Shown piece by piece: positions 54,761 to 63,856 of a stretch of 64,000 bases of DNA (positions are counted from its first letter, which is position 1; each line of letters opens with the position of its first letter). A program made the position numbers and the translations under genes. Origin of the DNA: Capnocytophaga periodontitidis (GTDB lineage Bacteria; Bacteroidota; Bacteroidia; Flavobacteriales; Flavobacteriaceae). The stretch covers positions 1 through 64,000 of the forward strand of contig NZ_JAEFDB010000009.1 in assembly GCF_016126015.1 (NCBI RefSeq), in the 5' to 3' direction. Below the pieces are notes generated by a model, which made no database searches, had not been told where the DNA came from, and saw nothing but the letters and a program-made list of their open reading frames with translations.

Positions 54761-54857
54761 AGAGGTGTAATAACAATTTTATTTCAATTAAATCATTGTA
54801 AAATAAAGATTTAACAGTTTCTTACCTCTTACCCTTTACCTTTTACCTATAAAAAAT

Positions 54858-54888
54858 TTTGTCATTCCAAAAAAAAGATGTACTTTTG
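54858..54888 (+). promoter_or_regulatory. Promoter of rpmH
   Basis: TTTG (54858-54861), 19-base spacer, TACTTTTG (54881-54888): a perfect match, 65 bases before the rpmH ATG. Confidence 0.9.
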
Positions 54889-54953
54889 CCCCGCTATTGA
54901 TAAAATAGAGAGACAAAGTATCATTTTTAATAAGATTTTAAGATTAACAAGCA

Positions 54954-55112
54954 ATGAAAAGAACATTTCAACCTTCAAAAAGAAAAAGAAGAAATAAACA
55001 CGGTTTCAGAGAACGTATGGCTACTGCCAATGGTAGAAAAGTATTAGCACGCCGTCGCGCTAAAGGACGTAAAAAACTAACTGTATCCTCAGAACCACGT
55101 CATAAAAAATAA
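54954..55112 (+). CDS. rpmH: 50S ribosomal protein L34
   Basis: 52 residues, very basic: [42 protein letters not shown] and the tail [10 protein letters not shown]. The whole L34 family pattern is present, and the length is normal for Bacteroidota. In many bacteria rpmH sits near the origin with rnpA; here it is alone, between a secreted protein and a metallo-hydrolase, without rnpA or dnaA in the window. Confidence 0.98.
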   Translation: MKRTFQPSKRKRRNKHGFRERMATANGRKVLARRRAKGRKKLTVSSEPRHKK

Positions 55113-55133
55113 ACCTTTTTATAAGGTAAAAAG

Positions 55134-55179
55134 TAAGAGGTAAGAAGTAAGAGCCAAAGTTCTTATTTCTTACCTCTTA
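55134..55179 (+). repeat. Long hairpin of CTCTTAY repeats before the hydrolase
   Basis: Arm 55134-55152 (TAAGAGGTAAGAAGTAAGA) pairs with 55161-55179 over 19 bases with one G-U pair and an 8-base loop. The right arm is the usual CTCTTAY leader, the left its inverted copy. It continues into three ATACCTG-type heptamers before the ATG at 55208. Confidence 0.8.
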
Positions 55180-55207
55180 TCTAATACCTGATACCTGACA
55201 CCTGAAA

Positions 55208-55969
55208 ATGAAGATTACTTTCCTCGGTACAGCCACTTCTCAAGGAGTCCCTGTAATAGCAAGCGACCACCCCGTTGGTAAAAGTACAAATCCTAAAGAC
55301 AAACGCTTGCGCACTTCGGCTCTCATCAGTTGGGAGCATACCAATATAGCCATAGACTGTAGCCCCGATTTTAGACAGCAAATGCTCACTAACAACGTGC
55401 AGCACTTAGAGGCTATCCTCTTTACTCACGAACACGCCGATCATACCGCTGGTATGGACGACATACGCCCTTTTGTGCGCCTCCAAGGTGATATGCCTAT
55501 CTATGCTCTCAAACGCGTAATCAACGAGTTGAGACTCCGTTTCGCCTATATCTTTGCTACCGAAAATAGATATGAAGGAGCTCCCTCAGTAATTGCTCAC
55601 GAAATAGATAGTACACCCTTTAGTTTACACGGAAAAATAGTGCAACCTATACACGTAATGCACGGCAATTTGCCCATTATAGGCTACCGAATTGAAAATT
55701 TCGCTTACATCACCGATGCTAAATATATAGAAAACAGCGAAATAGAAAAACTGAAAGGGGTAGATACCTTAGTGTTAAATTGTTTGAGAGAACAAGCGCA
55801 CCCTACCCACCTCAATCTATCGGAAGCATTAGAAATTATAGCACAAGTACAACCCCGCCGTACTTTCCTCACTCACGTGAGCCAAACATTTGGTTTTCAC
55901 GATGAGATTCAAAAAAAACTACCCAAAAACGTATTTTTAGCTTATGACAATTTAGTGATAGAATGTTAA
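55208..55969 (+). CDS. MBL-fold metallo-hydrolase (PhnP-like)
   Basis: 253 residues, cytoplasmic. The metallo-beta-lactamase motif FTHEHADHTAGMDDIRPF (HxHxDH) near residue 75, CSPDFRQQMLTNN before it, HVMHGNLPIIGYRI and AYITDAKYI in the middle, and the final FLTHVSQTFGFHDE give a complete two-metal site. It resembles PhnP and related phosphodiesterases. The substrate is unknown. It follows rpmH on the same strand after a 95-base stretch with heptamer repeats. Confidence 0.9.
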   Translation: MKITFLGTATSQGVPVIASDHPVGKSTNPKDKRLRTSALISWEHTNIAIDCSPDFRQQMLTNNVQHLEAILFTHEHADHTAGMDDIRPFVRLQGDMPIYALKRVINELRLRFAYIFATENRYEGAPSVIAHEIDSTPFSLHGKIVQPIHVMHGNLPIIGYRIENFAYITDAKYIENSEIEKLKGVDTLVLNCLREQAHPTHLNLSEALEIIAQVQPRRTFLTHVSQTFGFHDEIQKKLPKNVFLAYDNLVIEC

Positions 55970-56041
55970 TATTTAGTTAATTGTTATGGAAGTTATCAAT
56001 AAAAACTGTATTTTTGCCCCCAAAACAAAATATTTATCAAG

Positions 56042-56533
56042 ATGAGAAAAATTGCACTTCTATTTGTAATGGCAGCATTGGTAATGGCTTGTAAGAGCTC
56101 TAACTCTATGACTGCTAAACCTAAAGAAACTAATGTAGCCGACAAAGCTATCAAAGGTGAATGGACACTACAGTCTATTACTTATAGCGAACAAGGTAAG
56201 TTTGATGTTACCTTATTGAACGATACCTCAAAAGAATGTTTTGAAGGTAGTACTTGGAAATTTGTTCCTAACAACAACCGCGGGCACTATACTATCAATG
56301 CAGGTGGTTGCTCTACAGGACAAAGAAACTTCATTTTCGTAGTACAACAAATCGATAAATCTACCGGATATTACGATTTCTTGTTGAAACCTACTAATGA
56401 AAAATACAAATCCGAAACCAATGCAGGTATTCGTTTGCACTTAGCAAGCATATCAGAAAATGCTATGGTATGGGAACAAACCGTAAGAGTAGATGGCAAA
56501 CCTTTTGTGATCTCAATGAACTTTGTAAAATAA
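56042..56533 (+). CDS. Lipocalin-like lipoprotein
   Basis: 163 residues. Lipobox VMAC (Cys17). The mature part is a beta-barrel of lipocalin type: KGEWTLQSITY (with the lipocalin-like GxW), a CFEGSTWKFVPNNNRGHYTI and a C-terminal WEQTVRVDGKPFVISMNFVK. Two cysteines (CFEG, GGCSTG) may form a disulfide. It lies 19 bases ahead of the OmpA-type gene, so both are envelope lipoproteins of one operon. A -7 box TATTTTTG lies at 56009-56016. Confidence 0.88.
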   Translation: MRKIALLFVMAALVMACKSSNSMTAKPKETNVADKAIKGEWTLQSITYSEQGKFDVTLLNDTSKECFEGSTWKFVPNNNRGHYTINAGGCSTGQRNFIFVVQQIDKSTGYYDFLLKPTNEKYKSETNAGIRLHLASISENAMVWEQTVRVDGKPFVISMNFVK

Positions 56534-56552
56534 TTAAAAACCATAAGAAAAA

Positions 56553-57242
56553 ATGAAAAAATTCGTAGTTTTAGCCTTGTCAGCAGCCGTATTGCTTACC
56601 GGTTGTGAGGCATACAATAATACAAACAAAGCACAACGTGGAGCCGTAATCGGTGCTGCAGGGGGTGCTCTGTTAGGAGCTATCTTAGGTAACAACGTCG
56701 GTAACGGTCAAAATAGCGAACTCGGCGCAGTACTTGGTACTGTAGTAGGAGGTGCAGCTGGGGCTGTTATTGGTCACCAAATGGATAAACAAGCTAAAAA
56801 AATTGAAGAAGAAATCCCTGGTGCCGATGTAAAACGCGTAGACGATGGTATCGTGGTTACTTTTGACGAAAACAACGGAGGTGTTTACTTCGATACTAAC
56901 AAGTACAACATCAACGAAAAATCAAAGCAAACCTTAGATAAGTTAGCAGCTATCCTTAAAGAATACCCTGATACTAATGTGTTAGTAGCAGGTCACACTG
57001 ATAACGTAGGTAAAGATGAGTATAACTTGGGTCTTTCACAACGCCGCGCACAAGCGGTTACTAACTATTTTAAAAGTAAAGGTTTAGCAGGCAGTCGTTT
57101 TACTACCAAATGGTACGGTGAAAAAAATCCTGTAGCAAGCAACGATACTCCTGAAGGTCGTGCTAAAAACCGCCGTGTGAATGTGGTAATCGTTCCTAAC
57201 GAAAAAATGAAAGCCGAAGCTAAAAAACAAGCTGGACAATAA
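56553..57242 (+). CDS. OmpA-family lipoprotein with glycine zipper
   Basis: 229 residues. Lipobox LLTGC (Cys18). Residues about 28-80 are a glycine-zipper membrane segment (GAVIGAAGGALLGAILG and LGAVLGTVVGGAAGAVIG). The OmpA C-terminal domain at about 110-220 binds peptidoglycan: VYFDTNKYNINEKSKQTLDKLAAILKEYPDTNVLVAGHTDNVGKDEYNLGLSQRRAQAV and KNRRVNV. It probably ties the outer membrane to the wall. It shares the operon with the lipocalin-like gene. Confidence 0.95.
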   Translation: MKKFVVLALSAAVLLTGCEAYNNTNKAQRGAVIGAAGGALLGAILGNNVGNGQNSELGAVLGTVVGGAAGAVIGHQMDKQAKKIEEEIPGADVKRVDDGIVVTFDENNGGVYFDTNKYNINEKSKQTLDKLAAILKEYPDTNVLVAGHTDNVGKDEYNLGLSQRRAQAVTNYFKSKGLAGSRFTTKWYGEKNPVASNDTPEGRAKNRRVNVVIVPNEKMKAEAKKQAGQ

Positions 57243-57261
57243 AAACATAACACTTCAATAG

Positions 57262-57296
57262 AATAAGCGTTGAGTATCCCTCAGCGCTTATTTTTT
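57262..57296 (+). terminator. Terminator of the OmpA operon
   Basis: AATAAGCGTTGAG (57262-57274) pairs with CTCAGCGCTTATT (57280-57292) over 13 bases with one G-U pair, followed by T to 57296. Confidence 0.9.
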
Positions 57297-57370
57297 AGTT
57301 ATAAATATAACAACAAATTGTCTAATTGACTTTTTTCGCTTTTCTCTTTTCTCCTTTCATTAAAATACAC

Positions 57371-57442
57371 TACTTTTGCCTTGTCAATTTCGGTAAAAGG
57401 CTTTAGGTACATAACTCTTACCTCTTACCTCTTACCTCTTAC
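57371..57442 (+). promoter_or_regulatory. -7 box and four-heptamer leader of aspartate kinase
   Basis: TACTTTTG at 57371-57378 (weak -33). Then CTCTTAC four times in perfect tandem (57415-57442), followed by CTAATTAAA and the ATG at 57452. It is the longest and purest heptamer run in the window. Confidence 0.85.
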
Positions 57443-57451
57443 CTAATTAAA

Positions 57452-58702
57452 ATGCAGATATTCAAATTTGGAGGTGCCTCAGTGAAAGATGCTGCAGGCG
57501 TGCGCAATGTCGCTAAAATATTAGAAAATGTAGGCTATGCCAATACCCTCATCGTCATTTCGGCTATGGGGAAGACTACCAATGCTTTGGAAGTGGTAGT
57601 GAACAGTTATTTCAAAGAACAAGAAAAACTCGCCGAAAGTATCCAAGTGATAAAGGATTTTCACTATCATATCATTCGCGAGTTATTCACCGATGAAAAT
57701 CATCCTGTGTACTGGAAAGTCGATGGGCTTTTTGCCGAACTCACTTCCTTTTTAGAACGCAACAAGTCACCGAAACACAGTTTTGTGTACGACCAAGTAA
57801 TTTGTTTTGGCGAGCTCATTTCTACCACTATTATCAGTCAGTTTTTGAATGATAATGGTATTAAAAACACTTGGATAGATGTGCGTAATCTCGTGAAAAC
57901 CGACAGCAACTATCGCGATGCCTCTATTGATTGGGAAGAGACACAAAGTAATATCCGCACCCATATCAACAAATCACTGCTAAATATTACTCAAGGATTC
58001 TTGGGCAGCGATGCCAATTTCTTCACCACTACCTTAGGGCGTGAAGGCTCCGATTATACCGCTGCTATCTTTGCCTATTGCCTCGATGCCGAGAGTGTAA
58101 CAATATGGAAAGATGTGCCAGGGGTGCTCAATGCCGACCCTCGTTATTTTGAACATACTGAGCTCTTACACAAAATCCCGTATAAAGAGGCTATAGAGCT
58201 TGCGTTCTATGGAGCTTCGGTGATTCACCCTAAAACCTTACAACCCCTACAACAAAAGGAAATTCCTCTCTATGTACGTTCATTTGTAAATCCTACAGCC
58301 GAAGGAAGTGCCGTGTGTAATGTTCCTGAATTAGAGCCTAAAGTACCTTGCTTTATCCTTAAAAAAGACCAGATATTACTCTCACTCTCCTCTCGTGATT
58401 TCTCGTTTATAGTGGAAGAGGGTATTAGTTATATTTTCAAGAGTTTGCACAAAGCACAAATGAAAGTGAGTGTGATACAAAACTCAGCGATTAGTTTCTC
58501 GGTATGTGTAGACAACAAGTTTGATACTTTGGCGGAACTATTAGAAAAATTAGAAGAGCGTTTTAAAGTCTCAGTAACCGAAAAAGTAACACTTTATACC
58601 ATTCGCCACGCCACCCCAGCAGCTATACAAGCAGTAGAAACGGGAAAAACCGTATTACTCAAACAAGTAGCTGCCGACACAGTGCAAATAGTAGTAGCTT
58701 AA
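57452..58702 (+). CDS. Aspartate kinase
   Basis: First step of lysine, threonine and methionine synthesis: phosphorylates aspartate. 416 residues. MQIFKFGGASVKDAAGVRNVAKIL is the nucleotide-binding lysine motif; GREGSDYTAAIFAYCLDAESVTIWKDVPGVLNADPRYF is the kinase core and IPYKEAIELAFYGASVIHPKTLQP the family signature. A C-terminal ACT pair (about 300-400) is present but short. It is monofunctional, unlike ThrA. A TAAATAAA duplication lies at the stop (GTAGTAGCTTAAATAAA, again with A for T). Confidence 0.95.
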   Translation: MQIFKFGGASVKDAAGVRNVAKILENVGYANTLIVISAMGKTTNALEVVVNSYFKEQEKLAESIQVIKDFHYHIIRELFTDENHPVYWKVDGLFAELTSFLERNKSPKHSFVYDQVICFGELISTTIISQFLNDNGIKNTWIDVRNLVKTDSNYRDASIDWEETQSNIRTHINKSLLNITQGFLGSDANFFTTTLGREGSDYTAAIFAYCLDAESVTIWKDVPGVLNADPRYFEHTELLHKIPYKEAIELAFYGASVIHPKTLQPLQQKEIPLYVRSFVNPTAEGSAVCNVPELEPKVPCFILKKDQILLSLSSRDFSFIVEEGISYIFKSLHKAQMKVSVIQNSAISFSVCVDNKFDTLAELLEKLEERFKVSVTEKVTLYTIRHATPAAIQAVETGKTVLLKQVAADTVQIVVA

Positions 58703-58727
58703 ATAAATGTAGTAGTAGCATAAATAA

Positions 58728-58765
58728 AGAGGCTGCCCCCAATGCAAGAGCAGCCTCTCCTTTTT
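58728..58765. terminator. Terminator between aspartate kinase and the glycosidase gene
   Basis: AGAGGCTGC (58728-58736) with GCAGCCTCT (58750-58758), then CC and five T (58761-58765). The A-rich left side lets it act for the convergent minus-strand gene too. Confidence 0.88.
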
Positions 58766-58781
58766 ATAAAGTAATAAAGTA

Positions 58782-60182
58782 TTACCTATCTTTAGGGCCT
58801 TTATGGTATTTACCAGAAAAAATACATTCCTCACCATAAAGTTTTTTAGTAGCAGCACTTAGGTCTCTAGTAGTTCTTCCACTTTCTATGTTATTTCCAT
58901 TGATGTTGAAAATCATCATCAATCCAAAGCAATCATTTAAATTAGATTCAGCGACATATTCTGCTCCGTATGTACCCCAATTGGCTTCGATAGACTTTTT
59001 CCCGTATTTTTCTTTAGGAACTCCTATGTAAGAACCGTGGTCTTCTCCATAATTAGCCCAACTATAGTCTATGTACTCTTTAGCTTCTTTCCCTTGCTCA
59101 TCAGTTACACTGCCGTATAATCCGTGTCCGTAATCGTATAGGGTAAGGAGTTTGTCAGGCATTACTTCCTTCATTGCACGCATAAACCATAAGATAGACT
59201 TACGTCCTACATAAGGTTTATCTTCAACTTTATCGTACTCTGCGTATTCTTCGTCGATATCGTAACCGTCAAAACCGTACTTATCGGCATATTGTTTGCA
59301 TTCGCGAGCAAATTCAACGGCTTCTTCATAGTTTTGGAAGTTGAGGTAACCTACGCCTTGGTGGTTAGGCAAGATATCTACTACTACTTTAATTCCCCTA
59401 TCTTTCAACGGTTTGATATATTTATCAGGGTTTTTGAGAATAGGTTGCAATTTATCGTTGAAAGATAAATAACGTTTGCCTTTTTTGGCATCGTAGTTCA
59501 TATTAGCAGCAAATAAAATCACAATGTCAAACACTGGTTTTTTACTATCTTTAAGTATAAACTGACCCATATTGCGGATATCCCAGTCGTTAGTCTCTAC
59601 ATAAGCGACCATTTTCATAGGTTCCTTACGGTCGGGGCAGCTATAGCTTCCGGGGGGCATAGGTTTTTTAGAGCTTTCGCTAAGAGCAGAATATTCTCCA
59701 TCTTTATGCACTTTTACCAAATGGAATGCTTGTTGTCCTGCCATCTCTACTTTCAAAGGGAGCAAGTAGTCGCCATAATCCAAAGAAGCAAAGTTTTTGA
59801 TGGTGAGTTTGGCTTCAGCCTCAGTAGCGCCTTTGGTATAACTACTACCTTCAAAAGTATAATAGGCTGAAGGTAACAAACTATAATCTGAAACTCCTTT
59901 GAAAATGTTGTAATCTTTTACGATTTTCTCCATAGAGCCAGTAAGCAAAGTAACAGCACCTGCATCGGGGGCAGCTTTTCCTATTTTGGTTACAAAAGTG
60001 TAAGCACCGTCGGCAGAGAGGTTTGTTACTTCCTCTTGAGGGGCTGTTTTGTAATACAAGGCACTGCCTTGGCTGTTCGTAGTATTGTTCTCGGGTTGAG
60101 GCAATTCTATTTTGTCTTTGTCGCAAGCGTACAGCAATGCTGCACCTATCATTATATTAGCTATGATGTATTTTGCTTTCAT
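58782..60182 (-). CDS. GH18 endo-beta-N-acetylglucosaminidase lipoprotein
   Basis: 466 residues; cleaves the chitobiose core of N-glycans if it follows its family. Lipobox LYAC (Cys20) followed by DKDKIE, a lysine-acid pattern like Capnocytophaga surface signals. Residues about 40-165 are a DUF1735-type beta domain. The GH18 barrel starts near 185 (KMVAYVETNDWDIRNMG) and carries GFDGYDIDEEYAEYD near 303, the DxxDxDxE catalytic motif. It is last of five genes (SusC, SusD, GH18-like, LamG, this). The layout resembles the Gpd locus of C. canimorsus, whose GpdG removes glycans from IgG. Substrate is inferred. Confidence 0.9.
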   Translation of the reverse strand: MKAKYIIANIMIGAALLYACDKDKIELPQPENNTTNSQGSALYYKTAPQEEVTNLSADGAYTFVTKIGKAAPDAGAVTLLTGSMEKIVKDYNIFKGVSDYSLLPSAYYTFEGSSYTKGATEAEAKLTIKNFASLDYGDYLLPLKVEMAGQQAFHLVKVHKDGEYSALSESSKKPMPPGSYSCPDRKEPMKMVAYVETNDWDIRNMGQFILKDSKKPVFDIVILFAANMNYDAKKGKRYLSFNDKLQPILKNPDKYIKPLKDRGIKVVVDILPNHQGVGYLNFQNYEEAVEFARECKQYADKYGFDGYDIDEEYAEYDKVEDKPYVGRKSILWFMRAMKEVMPDKLLTLYDYGHGLYGSVTDEQGKEAKEYIDYSWANYGEDHGSYIGVPKEKYGKKSIEANWGTYGAEYVAESNLNDCFGLMMIFNINGNNIESGRTTRDLSAATKKLYGEECIFSGKYHKGPKDR

Positions 60183-60183
60183 A

Positions 60184-61371
60184 TTATTCAGTTATTTTTA
60201 CACCTTTTTCTTCTTCGTGTAGCTGGATAGTTTGTCTACCGTTTTTACTTGCCTGACCATATAGAATAAGGTCGCGGTCGTTACCAGAAGCATCAGGTAT
60301 TTTATTGTCTTTCACTTCGTTCATTTTCCAATAAGCGTACAAGCCACTTTCAGTAGGATTTACTTCGTACATATTGTCTTTTATTTGTTCGGCTGTACGA
60401 GCTACATTCCACAAACGGAGTTCGCTAAAGCGCGCTACAATACCGCGACCTTCGCTCCAGCTCTTTCCAATATAGAAAGTACGAAGACTTCCTGGACTAT
60501 TAAACTCGGTTATTTTTTTACCGTTTACATAAGCGATGGTTTTACTGCCGTCTACCACCAAAGCAATATGATACCATTGGTTAGTTTTGAATTTTAAACC
60601 TATATCTTGACCATTCGCTTGCAAGTGATCAGGATCTACTCCACTATCACCAAAGCGCAATAAGGTTTTCCCTTCAGTACCCATAAAGGTAGAAATACCA
60701 GCTTCACCTGGATCATCAGGATTACTTCTAAATTTCTGTACATTGATGAGTCCTTCCATAGTGAAGGTATAACCAATATCACTAACATTGGAATATCCAT
60801 TATTTACTACTAAAAACTCATCGCGAGTAACTGCTAAAGTATTTTTAATCTGACCTTTTACTTTTTCAAAGCTCACCATTAGCAGTTGGGTGTTAGGGGT
60901 AACACTCGCTCCGCTTACTGAGGAGAGACGCAAAGCAAACATATAAGCCGTATTGTCTTTCAATTCATCGGAGACGGTTACTTTGGCAGTTCCTTCGTCC
61001 GATAGTATATTACCTGCTTTGATGTTCAAAGTTTTTGTATACGAAATGTATTTAGCGGGTAACACGGTGTATTGGGTGCCGTATAGACTGTTGTATTTGG
61101 CTACTTGGCTATCGTCTAAGGTGACATAAGCAGCCAAATTACTGTTGTTCTCTTTGAACAATTGCACTTGGTAGGCTACACTTTTTTGAGTACCTACTTC
61201 ATTCGCCTGCGCCGAAAGGGCTACTGGAGAGGAAAATTCGGCAGTTTTATTACCGTCTTTTTGGAGCAATACTGCCGATTGTCCTCCTGCTTTAGCTCCT
61301 CCTCCTACATCTTCTTTAGGAGCACAAGCCGCAAGGGCGAGGAACATTCCTATGATTAAATTTCGTTTCAT
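60184..61371 (-). CDS. DUF1735 and LamG lectin-like lipoprotein
   Basis: 395 residues. Lipobox LAAC (Cys16) then APKEDVGG, which fits the K-(D/E)2 surface signal. A DUF1735 domain (about 45-170: VAYQVQLFKENNSNLAAYVTLDDSQVAKYNSLYGTQYTVLPAKYIS) is followed by a LamG/concanavalin-like domain (about 185-375: GYTFTMEGLINVQKF, NQWYHIALVVDGSKTIAYVNGKKITEF, LRLWNVARTAEQI, AYWKMNEVKDNKIPDASGNDRDLILYG). It probably binds glycan next to the endo-glycosidase on the cell surface. It stops one base before that gene starts. Confidence 0.9.
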   Translation of the reverse strand: MKRNLIIGMFLALAACAPKEDVGGGAKAGGQSAVLLQKDGNKTAEFSSPVALSAQANEVGTQKSVAYQVQLFKENNSNLAAYVTLDDSQVAKYNSLYGTQYTVLPAKYISYTKTLNIKAGNILSDEGTAKVTVSDELKDNTAYMFALRLSSVSGASVTPNTQLLMVSFEKVKGQIKNTLAVTRDEFLVVNNGYSNVSDIGYTFTMEGLINVQKFRSNPDDPGEAGISTFMGTEGKTLLRFGDSGVDPDHLQANGQDIGLKFKTNQWYHIALVVDGSKTIAYVNGKKITEFNSPGSLRTFYIGKSWSEGRGIVARFSELRLWNVARTAEQIKDNMYEVNPTESGLYAYWKMNEVKDNKIPDASGNDRDLILYGQASKNGRQTIQLHEEEKGVKITE

Positions 61372-61376
61372 TATTT

Positions 61377-62273
61377 CTATTTTTGTTGTTGTACTTTGTG
61401 AATGATGCCTCTCAAGGTTTTGAAAGTAGTTTTACCCGAAAGGTTATAGTAATCTTTTTCGATGTGGTAAAGGGCTACCCCAGCGCGGTTAGAGGCTTTC
61501 CAATTAACGATATCTACTGTTCGCGGATAGCGACCATCTTTGCCGTCGGGATTGAAGTTAGTGGTATCGCTAAAACCATCAGCGAGACCTTCTTCACTGA
61601 AATCAGTAGAGGGTAAATAGCGCAAGGGTTTCCACTTTTCAGCTTGATCAGTGAAACTGCGTAATAGCTCATTGTCCTTTTTGCGGAATATGACCCAATT
61701 AGCTTTGTCAATTGGTTTTTCCTCGCTTGTTAGTCCGTACTCACCATACATATTTTCAACGGCAAAAAGCAAATTGCCTTTCTTAGCAACGATAGCCGAA
61801 AGTACGGCATCAAAAGCTGCTTGAGAGAAGTAATCGCTACTTTCTTGCGGAAACTCTACACTCACACCGTTAAAACCATTGGCTTTGGCGATAGAGATAG
61901 CATCGTTAGCTTGCTTGGTGAGCTTGGTAGTATCGGTAGTGGTAGCTGCCGAAAAGTCGATACCGAGCAATACTTTAGTCGCTTTCTTTTGTTGTACGTC
62001 TCTCAAATCGTTTTGGAGTATTTCGTCGATAGCGTTGTAGTTGTTTTTTACAACAATCACATCTAAGCTATCGGGGGTATTCATCAGGATTGCGCCTGCT
62101 TCTTTTCCCCAATTGTAGAGCATACCCATAGTAATTGCACGCTTGTTTAGGTCGGCTTTGTATTGGGTAAGCGCCTGAGTGTTGATTTCACGTTTGGGAG
62201 CCTCTATATCTATTGGTTCAATATCGTTACAAGCAACGGCGAGTAACGAGGCTATGAATATTAATTTTTTCAT
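61377..62273 (-). CDS. GH18-like surface lipoprotein without catalytic motif
   Basis: 298 residues. Lipobox AVAC (Cys15), then NDIEPIDIE. The rest matches the GH18 (BT1044-like) barrel: KRAITMGMLYNWGKEAGAILMNTPDSLDVIVVKNNY, then KATKVLLGIDFSAAT and, at the catalytic position, GFNGVSVEFPQES. The endo-glycosidase has GFDGYDIDEEYAE there, so both Asp and the Glu pattern are altered (NGVSVEF). It is therefore likely a glycan-binding or structural member. It sits directly behind SusD, where SusE/F-type binding proteins usually are. Confidence 0.87.
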   Translation of the reverse strand: MKKLIFIASLLAVACNDIEPIDIEAPKREINTQALTQYKADLNKRAITMGMLYNWGKEAGAILMNTPDSLDVIVVKNNYNAIDEILQNDLRDVQQKKATKVLLGIDFSAATTTDTTKLTKQANDAISIAKANGFNGVSVEFPQESSDYFSQAAFDAVLSAIVAKKGNLLFAVENMYGEYGLTSEEKPIDKANWVIFRKKDNELLRSFTDQAEKWKPLRYLPSTDFSEEGLADGFSDTTNFNPDGKDGRYPRTVDIVNWKASNRAGVALYHIEKDYYNLSGKTTFKTLRGIIHKVQQQK

Positions 62274-62296
62274 TGCGATAACATTTAAAGGTTAAG

Positions 62297-63841
62297 TTAT
62301 TTCTTCACCCACCAAAGGTCGGTAGCACCATTATCGGCACCGCCTAAATAACCTACAGCAGCGTTGCGATTGGTAGGGTTGTTAGTAGTCTCTTTAGAAG
62401 AGAAAGGCAAACGGCGCATACCACCAGTGTCTTTGCCATTTACTTGGTTTACCGAAGTAATCACCCCATTGCTGCGGTTTTCTACGGGAGCCATTAGGTT
62501 AGGATAACCTGTTCTGCGCCATTCAGCCCACGCTTCGTGTGAGTTGTAAGGGTACATCGCAATCCATTTTTGAGTGATAATCTTTGATAATTTCACTTCA
62601 TTGTTGGCACTGTTATCCCATTTTACGCTAATAGCCGAAGAGAATGTAGGGTTGTTGTAAGCACTTTGTCGAGGGTCGAAATAAGCACCACGGGTATTGG
62701 TATTGTTTAAGTAATTTCCTATCGCAACATTGTGTTGAGCGAATGATAGTTCAATACCTTTTTTGTACAAGTTTTCGGCAGTATCGCCTACAAAAGTCCA
62801 GCCTTTGAGTGCCATTTCAGCTTTGATGAAAGCTACTTCGGCAGCTGTAATCCACACCATAGGTGACTCTTTAGTGATTTTAGGTGCTGAAAACTTGGTA
62901 GGATCTATTGTGATAGCAGGAGCACCGCTTCTTAACCCGATGTATTTTTGAGGTAAGCCTGTAACTTCAGTGAAATAAGCTTCGCGACGTGGGTCGGAAA
63001 AGGCATTCATATAGGCTACAATATCAGCGCCTGCACGTGAGTCGTTCCAACTTACAGCTACTTTGAATACTGAATTGTCTTGAGTTTCAAGCATAGCGTT
63101 ATCGGCATTTTCAGTAATCACCCCATTGTTAAGAGCAAATTGAGCATACGTTTTAGCGTTAGTTTCGTCTACATCGCTCATACGTATTGCTATACGCAAT
63201 AGCAAAGAGTTAGCGTATTTCACCCATTTGGTCATATCACCTTTGTATACAAGGTCAAAATCGGCATATTGGCGATCGGATGCATCTACAGCTTTCAAGG
63301 TGTTGATAGCAGCTTTGAGGTCTTCAGCCATATATTTGTACAAATCCGATTGTTTGTCGTAAGGAGTTTGGGTTTTACCAGCTTCCATTTTGGAGTAGGG
63401 TAGAGGGCCATAACTATCGGTAAGCCAATGAGTGATAGCCACGCGCAACACAGTACCCCAAGCAAAATAATATTTGCTCATATCGCCTTTAGAATAGCTT
63501 TTTAGGGCAAAAAAGGCAGGATAGAGATGCTTGGTATAAGTGTCGTCGAACACATAGTCAGTCCAGCCTGTACGTGGGTTATACACAGGGTAATCGGCTT
63601 GGAATTTAGGTTGTGAGGCATAACCTGCATACGGAGTAGCTGGCAGGTCAAAACACATTTGGTAAGAGTTTTCCTGCTGAGGTACTACCAATTTTTGCAA
63701 GGCAACGAGTTCATTTCCTCCTTGTGGGATTCTACTAAGCTGTTCATCAGTAGCTCCGTAAGGGTTTGTATTGAAATCTTTAAAATCTTTAGTACAGCCT
63801 ACAGCGAGTAGCGCTAATACAGGGATAATATATTTTTTCAT
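62297..63841 (-). CDS. SusD-like glycan-binding lipoprotein
   Basis: 514 residues. Lipobox AVGC (Cys16), then TKDFKDFNTNPYGATDEQLSRI, typical of the SusD/RagB (SusD-like 2) family. The TPR-like helical body contains YFAWGTVLRVAITHWLTDSYGPLPYSKM and YANSLLLRIAIRMSDVDE, and the C-terminus SHEAWAEWRRTGYPNLM and MRRLPFSSKETTNN. It caps the SusC channel and hands glycans to it. It follows susC and leads the GH18-like, LamG and endo-glycosidase genes on the same strand. Confidence 0.95.
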   Translation of the reverse strand: MKKYIIPVLALLAVGCTKDFKDFNTNPYGATDEQLSRIPQGGNELVALQKLVVPQQENSYQMCFDLPATPYAGYASQPKFQADYPVYNPRTGWTDYVFDDTYTKHLYPAFFALKSYSKGDMSKYYFAWGTVLRVAITHWLTDSYGPLPYSKMEAGKTQTPYDKQSDLYKYMAEDLKAAINTLKAVDASDRQYADFDLVYKGDMTKWVKYANSLLLRIAIRMSDVDETNAKTYAQFALNNGVITENADNAMLETQDNSVFKVAVSWNDSRAGADIVAYMNAFSDPRREAYFTEVTGLPQKYIGLRSGAPAITIDPTKFSAPKITKESPMVWITAAEVAFIKAEMALKGWTFVGDTAENLYKKGIELSFAQHNVAIGNYLNNTNTRGAYFDPRQSAYNNPTFSSAISVKWDNSANNEVKLSKIITQKWIAMYPYNSHEAWAEWRRTGYPNLMAPVENRSNGVITSVNQVNGKDTGGMRRLPFSSKETTNNPTNRNAAVGYLGGADNGATDLWWVKK

Positions 63842-63856
63842 TCTTTTTGCGCTTAT

